Below, piece by piece: positions 22,710 to 26,931 of a stretch of 26,931 bases of DNA. The DNA is from Thermoplasmata archaeon (lineage in GTDB: Archaea > Thermoplasmatota > Thermoplasmata > Thermoplasmatales > Thermoplasmataceae). The stretch lies in NCBI GenBank assembly GCA_021797525.1, contig JAJZZQ010000086.1, forward strand, positions 1-26,931, in the 5' to 3' direction. The first letter of the stretch is position 1; every line of letters begins with the position of its first letter. The translations under genes and the position numbers were made by a program. A model generated the notes under the pieces. That model searched no databases, was not told the origin of the DNA, and saw only the letters and a program-made list of their open reading frames with translations.

Positions 22710-23168
22710 ATGGTGGAGGTTATTGAGGAAACTACCGGAAAAGATGGAAGAAAGGTATTAAAGGTGGCAAAGGAAAACCTCCTCGCTCTTCTTTCAGATC
22801 TAAAGGATAACGGATTTACCCACCTCTCACTTATAACGGGCGTTGACAGGAAGTCAAAGCTGGAAGTTGTTTATCATCTTCATAATCTGAGTAAGAACGA
22901 ATACGTTGAAGTTAAGACAGAGACACTGGGCGAAAGGGTTCCGAGCGTAACCAGCCTCTTCAAAAGCGCTGACTGGGATGAACGGGAGCAATACGATCTG
23001 ATGGGAATAGTGTTCGAGGGTCATCCGAATCTGAAGAGGCTCTTCCTTCCAGATTCATGGGTCGGACACCCGCTGAGAAAGAACTATGATCTTTCTAAAG
23101 TTCAGTACATAAACATGGATGAAAACGGTGACGATTACGCCACCTTTGATCCCGGTGATGGCTGGTAA
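22710..23168 (+). CDS. nuoC: NADH-quinone oxidoreductase-type complex subunit C
   Basis: 152 aa, the compact (unfused) form; in E. coli C and D are one chain. The conserved part is LSLITGVDRKSKLEVVYHLHNLSK, then VPSVTSLFKSADWDEREQYDLMGIVFEGHPNLKRLFLPDSWVGHPLRKNY, the signature of 30-kDa subunits. It docks NuoD to the peripheral arm. ATG 22710 is preferred over the in-frame ATG 22689: AGGTGAT lies 5 nt upstream and the gene then starts 4 nt after the nuoB stop. nuoD begins 2 nt after its stop. Confidence 0.94.
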   Translation: MVEVIEETTGKDGRKVLKVAKENLLALLSDLKDNGFTHLSLITGVDRKSKLEVVYHLHNLSKNEYVEVKTETLGERVPSVTSLFKSADWDEREQYDLMGIVFEGHPNLKRLFLPDSWVGHPLRKNYDLSKVQYINMDENGDDYATFDPGDGW

Positions 23169-23170
23169 AA

Positions 23171-24301
23171 ATGATTCAGGAGGAAAAGAAAAACGACGGC
23201 AGAGAATGGACTGAGCTCAATATGGGCCCCCAGCATCCATCCACTCATGGGGTTCTGCGGCTAAAAATAAAGCTGGATGGTGAAACTGTTAAAGAGGTCG
23301 AACCAATTATTGGATACCTCCACCGGAATGCTGAGAAAATCTGTGAGCTTGATTATTATTGCGATTCTCTGATTTATTTTGACAGGATGGATTACGTCGC
23401 TGCAATGAACATGGAAGTAGGCTATCTTGAAGCGGCTGAAAAGCTTCTTGGGATACCTCCACCAGAAAGGGCACAGTGGATCAGAGTTATAATGGCTGAA
23501 CTGAGCCGGATAGCTGCGCATCTCGTTTGGGCAGGTGCATTTGGCCTTGATCTTGGAATGCTATCACCTTTCTTCTACTGTTTTGTGCAGAGGGAAAAGA
23601 TACTCCGCATATTCACCGAGATATCCGGATCAAGGCAGGAGACTAACTATATGAGCATAGGCGGAGTCTATCAGGACATTAATGAAAATATAATCTACAT
23701 GATTGACGAGTTTACAAAGGAATTTCCTGACAAGTTAGAGGAGATATTTAATGCCTTCATTAAAAATGATATATTCATGTCCAGGAATAAAGGTATCGGC
23801 ATACTTGAGCCTGAGGTTGCAATAAATTATGGAGTTACCGGACCAATGCTCAGAGCATCGGGAATTGAATATGATGTACGCAAGGCTGAGCCGTACCTTG
23901 TCTACAACCAACTGAATTTCGATATCCCTGTTTCTTACAAGAAAGACAATCTTGCAAGATTTCTTGTCCGATTTGAGGAAATGAGACAGTCAATAAGAAT
24001 AATTAAACAGGCCATCAAGAAAATACCTGAGGGCCCATACTTTAATCCGAAGGCAAAGAAATCTCTCATGATAAGGCTAAGAGGTGAAGGTGAGGTATAT
24101 GCAAGAACTGAATCTCCCAAGGGTGAATTTGGAGTCTATCTGGTGGGGGATGGAGGAGTTAAACCTTACAGAGTCAGAGTAAGAAGCCCTTCCCTTAAGA
24201 ACCTATCCGTAATAAGACACCTGGGAAAGGACGTCCTGATTGCGGACCTTATTGCAATTTCAGGTACAATAGACCTTGTATTTGGTGAGGTGGACAGATA
24301 A
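23171..24301 (+). CDS. nuoD: NADH-quinone oxidoreductase-type complex subunit D (quinone site)
   Basis: 376 aa, usual for an unfused 49-kDa subunit. It is homologous to the large subunit of [NiFe] hydrogenases and forms the quinone pocket with NuoB. Seen: GPQHPSTHGVLRL (19-31), with His26 in the beta1-beta2 loop that contacts quinone, EPIIGYLHRNAEKI, YFDRMDYVAAMNMEV with the quinone-binding tyrosine, and the C-terminal HLGKDVLIADLIAISGTIDLVFGEVDR. The hydrogenase metal-binding cysteines are absent, as expected. The stop overlaps nuoH by one base (TAATG). Confidence 0.96.
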   Translation: MIQEEKKNDGREWTELNMGPQHPSTHGVLRLKIKLDGETVKEVEPIIGYLHRNAEKICELDYYCDSLIYFDRMDYVAAMNMEVGYLEAAEKLLGIPPPERAQWIRVIMAELSRIAAHLVWAGAFGLDLGMLSPFFYCFVQREKILRIFTEISGSRQETNYMSIGGVYQDINENIIYMIDEFTKEFPDKLEEIFNAFIKNDIFMSRNKGIGILEPEVAINYGVTGPMLRASGIEYDVRKAEPYLVYNQLNFDIPVSYKKDNLARFLVRFEEMRQSIRIIKQAIKKIPEGPYFNPKAKKSLMIRLRGEGEVYARTESPKGEFGVYLVGDGGVKPYRVRVRSPSLKNLSVIRHLGKDVLIADLIAISGTIDLVFGEVDR

Positions 24302-25341
24302 TGGATGTCCTAACCCGGCTTGCTCACTTCTTTGCCCCTTTGACCCATTATATTGCCTACATACTGGCTTACCTATTCGAATCAATATTTCTTGTTATAT
24401 TCGTAACCATTGTCCTGGTTTTCATGATCTACCTTTTCAGGAAGTACATGGCTAGAGTCCAGCTCAGGATTGGGCCTAACAGGGTTGGCAAATTTGGCCT
24501 TTTACAGTTAATGGCTGATGGACTGAAGCTGGCTGGAAAGGAGAGTATTCTCCCAAAGGGGAGAGATGACCTCCCGTTCAGAATTGCCCCTCTCATAGTA
24601 TTCATAGGGTTAGTAATGTCATTTGCTCTTCTTCCTTATGGAGATTTCTACTGGATTGGGTCTCTTACAATTACACATTCAAATGTAAGCGTAATACTGC
24701 TGTTTGCGGCAATTGCAATTATGCCTATTGGGGAAATATTGGCAGGAGTTAGTTCCAAGAACAAATATGCCATCCTGGGTGCCCTGAGGGGCGTTGCCAA
24801 GGATGTATCATTCGAAGTTCCCATGATGATATCAGTACTGGCACTTGTAATGATGGCATCAGCAAGGACATCAGAACCATTGAACCTCTCTAACCTTGTC
24901 TCAAGTCAGATTATACCATTCGGTATTCCGGAAGTAATAGGGCTTCTGGTGTTTTTCATCTCAATGATAGCAAGAGCTTCCTACTCACCTTTCGATATGG
25001 GTGAAAGTGACAGTGAGCTTGTGTCCGGGCATTCCACAGAGTACAGTGGTATGAGATTCGGAATGTTCTACATGGGTCTTTTTGGAAGCATATTCCTGAG
25101 CTCAATGATGGTCTCTCTGCTTTATCTTGGCGGATACAATGGGCCTTTTTCATCGGACGCAGGCTTCATATTTCTTCTTATAAAGACAGTTATTCTTGTG
25201 CTGGTTGCATTCACTGTCTGGCTCTCCGTTCCAAGAATTAGAATAGATAGATTCGTCAATATGGGATGGAAGTATCTCCTTCCTATCTCTATTCTTAATC
25301 TCATAATAGCAGGAATTATAACTCTGGGGGTGGGCCTGTGA
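24301..25341 (+). CDS. nuoH: NADH-quinone oxidoreductase-type complex subunit H
   Basis: 346 aa with about eight membrane helices. NuoH links the quinone site to the proton pumps. Conserved: RVQLRIGPNRVGKFGLLQLMADGLKLAGKE (about 51-80), the polar E-channel segments GALRGVAKDVSFEVPM and ARASYSPFDMGESDSELVSGHSTEYSGMRF, and the final VPRIRIDRFVNMGWKYLLPISILN. Start ATG 24301 overlaps the nuoD stop by one base, and the 3' end overlaps nuoI by 4 nt (GTGA). Confidence 0.96.
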   Translation: MDVLTRLAHFFAPLTHYIAYILAYLFESIFLVIFVTIVLVFMIYLFRKYMARVQLRIGPNRVGKFGLLQLMADGLKLAGKESILPKGRDDLPFRIAPLIVFIGLVMSFALLPYGDFYWIGSLTITHSNVSVILLFAAIAIMPIGEILAGVSSKNKYAILGALRGVAKDVSFEVPMMISVLALVMMASARTSEPLNLSNLVSSQIIPFGIPEVIGLLVFFISMIARASYSPFDMGESDSELVSGHSTEYSGMRFGMFYMGLFGSIFLSSMMVSLLYLGGYNGPFSSDAGFIFLLIKTVILVLVAFTVWLSVPRIRIDRFVNMGWKYLLPISILNLIIAGIITLGVGL

Positions 25342-25772
25342 TAGAAGTCAAAGAACCGAAGAAAGAGCTTCCCCTTGTGGGAACATTAAAAGCAATGTGG
25401 ATAGTCGGAAAGCACATATTTCAGAAACCTGTGACTACTCAATATCCTGAGGAGAAGAAACCGATGCCTGATCGTTTCAGGTTCAGGATCTTTTTAAGCC
25501 TTGATGATTGTGTTGGTTGCACCCTGTGTGAACAGGTATGCCCTAATCTCAGCATACACATGAATAAAGTTGAGAGGGAAAATCCAAGGAATAAGAGGAA
25601 AATTTATCCTGACGTCAACTTTGGCACCTGTACTGTCTGCAGAAATTGTGAGGAGATATGCCCAACAGATGCCATATACCTTACACATGTTTTTGAAACC
25701 TCGAGGACAAGAAACAGCTTTACCTATTCCCCAGATGAGCTGAGCTTGTCTGAGGATGAGGTGATCAAGTGA
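25338..25772 (+). CDS. nuoI: NADH-quinone oxidoreductase-type complex subunit I (2x[4Fe-4S])
   Basis: 144 aa. This ferredoxin-like subunit carries clusters N6a and N6b. Cysteines 58, 61, 64 and 68 (CVGCTLCEQVCP) and 98, 101, 104 and 108 (CTVCRNCEEICP) form two standard sites, with residues about 10-50 as the membrane-associated N-terminus. Because no NuoE/F/G gene accompanies the operon here, NuoI may be where electrons enter from a ferredoxin or another donor. GTG 25338 overlaps the nuoH stop; nuoJ's first part overlaps its stop in the same GTGA manner. Confidence 0.95.
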   Translation: MIEVKEPKKELPLVGTLKAMWIVGKHIFQKPVTTQYPEEKKPMPDRFRFRIFLSLDDCVGCTLCEQVCPNLSIHMNKVERENPRNKRKIYPDVNFGTCTVCRNCEEICPTDAIYLTHVFETSRTRNSFTYSPDELSLSEDEVIK

Positions 25773-26017
25773 TCTTCACAATCATATTCATCATATTTGC
25801 AATAATTCTTGTGCCACTGGCGATGAAGACGGTATCAGAAAAGAACCTCACCCACAGTGCCATCTATCTCATGGCTTTTCTCTTTGTTCTTTCGGCCCTC
25901 TTCATTTACCTTGGTGGAAGTATAGTGGGTGCAATAGAACTTCTTGTTTTCATCGGTGCCATTGTCACTCTGATAGTATTCAGTCTTATGCTGACGGGAG
26001 GTAAGGAAGTTGAATAA
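25769..26017 (+). CDS. nuoJ1: NADH-quinone oxidoreductase-type complex subunit J, N-terminal half
   Basis: 82 aa with three hydrophobic helices (about 1-18, 28-48 and 53-74). LTHSAIYLMAFLFVLSALFIYLGGSIVGAIELLVFIGAIVTLIVFSLML matches the first half of NuoJ, including the pi-bulge helix region (GAIELLVFIGAI). The frame ends at TAA 26015, and the missing C-terminal half follows in another frame from TTG 26010, overlapping by 8 nt. Start GTG 25769 overlaps the nuoI stop. The split looks like a stable arrangement, because the second half has its own start and a ribosome-site-like AAGGAAG. Confidence 0.9.
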   Translation: MIFTIIFIIFAIILVPLAMKTVSEKNLTHSAIYLMAFLFVLSALFIYLGGSIVGAIELLVFIGAIVTLIVFSLMLTGGKEVE

Positions 26018-26228
26018 AAAACTTGCAGCACTAGCATCAGGGCTTTTTCTGATAGTATTCGGGATAGAAACAGTAAAGATCAGTGGTTCATTTACTCCAC
26101 AATCTCAGAATATCTCACTGATTGGGAAGGAGCTCTTCGGCAACTACGTGGTTCCGTTTGAATTGCTCTCTTTAATACTGGTGGCCGGAATAATCGGAAT
26201 GTTCTACATTTCCTGGAGGGATAACTGA
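26010..26228 (+). CDS. nuoJ2: NADH-quinone oxidoreductase-type complex subunit J, C-terminal half
   Basis: 72 aa with two helices (about 5-22 and 48-68). LIGKELFGNYVVPFELLSLILVAGIIGMFYI is the C-terminal NuoJ signature (normally FG.Y..PFE...L.L.A..G), and Glu51 is the conserved acidic residue. It starts at TTG 26010 inside the end of nuoJ1 and overlaps nuoK by one base (TGATG). A two-gene NuoJ is known from haloarchaea (J1/J2), so this need not be a mutation or sequencing error. Confidence 0.87.
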   Translation: MNKKLAALASGLFLIVFGIETVKISGSFTPQSQNISLIGKELFGNYVVPFELLSLILVAGIIGMFYISWRDN

Positions 26229-26527
26229 TGGATATATTCCTTGTAAGTTTCCTTTCCCTGCTCCTTTTCGTTATCGGGCTTTACGGGGTAATGACTTCAA
26301 ACATAGGAATAAAAATGCTGATTTCAATAGAAATCATAATAAATGCAGCCATTCTGAATCTGGTTGCAGTTGCCGTTTATTACTCCACAATTTCACCAAT
26401 CATTATGGCACTATTTGGAATTGCAATCGGTGCGGTTGAATCGGTAATCGGGCTTAGCCTTTTAACGGCTACATACAGAAGGGTCGGAAAAGTTGTTCTC
26501 TCCCTTCTGAAGGAGATTAAGTGGTAA
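26228..26527 (+). CDS. nuoK: NADH-quinone oxidoreductase-type complex subunit K
   Basis: 99 aa with three membrane helices, the normal size. The two buried glutamates needed for proton pumping are present: Glu35 in LISIEIIINA and Glu71 in IGAVESVIGLSLL. LMSIE-like and N-rich (NAAILNLVAVAVYY) parts are typical. Start ATG 26228 overlaps the nuoJ2 stop. nuoL follows 2 nt after the stop. Confidence 0.95.
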   Translation: MDIFLVSFLSLLLFVIGLYGVMTSNIGIKMLISIEIIINAAILNLVAVAVYYSTISPIIMALFGIAIGAVESVIGLSLLTATYRRVGKVVLSLLKEIKW

Positions 26528-26529
26528 TT

Positions 26530-26931
26530 ATGTACATATTTGGCTGGCTAATCTTCATAACACCAATCGTCGGGGCTTTCCTCAGTTTCGCACTTGGCAG
26601 GCATGACAGAAGGCTTGCCGGCCCCATAGCATCAGCTTCAATAGCGCTTTCACTGGTCTTTTCAATTCTGGCATTCTTCAGGGTACAGTCATCCGGTCCA
26701 ATTGATAACTCATATTCCTGGTTTTTCAACATCAATGCAGGGATCTATATCGATCATCTGGCACTTGTAATGGTATTGATGGTATCATTCGTTTCACTGA
26801 TGATCCACATTTTTGCCCTGTATTATATTGGCGACGATCCTAACAGGCATATTTATTTTGCCGAAACAGCTCTTTTCACTTCTGGAATGCTTGGTCTTGT
26901 TGTTTCATCAAATCTGGTGCTGTTCTTCCTG
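26530..26931 (+). CDS. nuoL: NADH-quinone oxidoreductase-type complex subunit L, N-terminal part, cut by window edge
   Basis: 134 codons, frame open to the last base. NuoL is the distal antiporter-like proton pump. Visible: a first helix (FGWLIFITPIVGAFLSFALG), a second (GPIASASIALSLVFSILAFF), then NINAGIYIDHLALVMVLMVSFVSLMIHIFALYYIGDDPNRHIYF, the region found before the proton-channel core in NuoL (usual form 'D.L...M......I..Y...YM..D....RFF'), and SGMLGLVVSSNLVLFFL at the edge. The functional Glu and Lys residues lie beyond the window. ATG 26530 is 2 nt after the nuoK stop. Confidence 0.93.
   Translation, partial: MYIFGWLIFITPIVGAFLSFALGRHDRRLAGPIASASIALSLVFSILAFFRVQSSGPIDNSYSWFFNINAGIYIDHLALVMVLMVSFVSLMIHIFALYYIGDDPNRHIYFAETALFTSGMLGLVVSSNLVLFFL

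Noticed and set aside
22313..22711. 132-codon minus-strand frame over nuoB
   Set aside because: Antisense to the N2-cluster subunit with all four cysteines; no evidence of its own.

Overview
The window looks like the chromosome of a moderately AT-rich, acid-loving, oxygen-respiring archaeon of the Thermoplasmatales type. The archaeal signs are Alba, a GatD/GatE tRNA amidotransferase pair, a eukaryote-like small primase subunit (PriS), an Lrp-type regulator, and many genes whose start codon lies about 22-29 bp after a TATA box with no room for a leader. A large secreted, membrane-anchored sedolisin (an acid-active peptidase family) and a complex I operon without dehydrogenase subunits fit an acidophile with a respiratory chain. 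The species was not identified; this rests on gene content only.

Layout. 1-582 (-) is the N-terminal part of a glycogen branching enzyme that runs off the left edge. 813-3012 (-) is a three-gene operon of unknown function: a 94-aa protein, a trypsin-fold protein that has lost two of three catalytic residues, and a 297-aa protein with no recognisable family. 3034-4243 is a gene-poor, very AT-rich stretch containing a tRNA-Leu(UAA) gene (-) and several palindromes. 4244-6565 (+) carries a small conserved-looking protein, an Lrp/AsnC regulator, Alba and a prenyl diphosphate synthase. 6611-8164 (+) is an ALDH7-type aldehyde dehydrogenase.

8232-10986 (+) is a tight methionine operon: a methylene-tetrahydrofolate-reductase-like enzyme, a stand-alone MetE N-domain-like protein and a stand-alone zinc-bearing MetE catalytic domain. 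It ends tail to tail with the sedolisin gene (14401-10994, -), which is divergent from priS (14453-15607, +); one TATA box lies at the exact midpoint of these two starts. Then come rubrerythrin plus DUF3501 (15673-16676), and a close-packed run of acyl-CoA dehydrogenase, DUF72 protein, gatD and gatE (16722-21736). The window ends in a nuoABCDHI-J1-J2-KL operon (21807 onward), with nuoJ split in two and nuoL cut by the right edge.

The least explained part is the 813-3012 operon, where a catalytically dead trypsin-like protein with a Cys-rich N-terminus is paired with two unknown proteins beside a tRNA gene. The split methionine synthase operon is the most informative metabolic locus. Most of the rest is ordinary core genome. 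All family calls come from reading motifs by eye; no database search was run.
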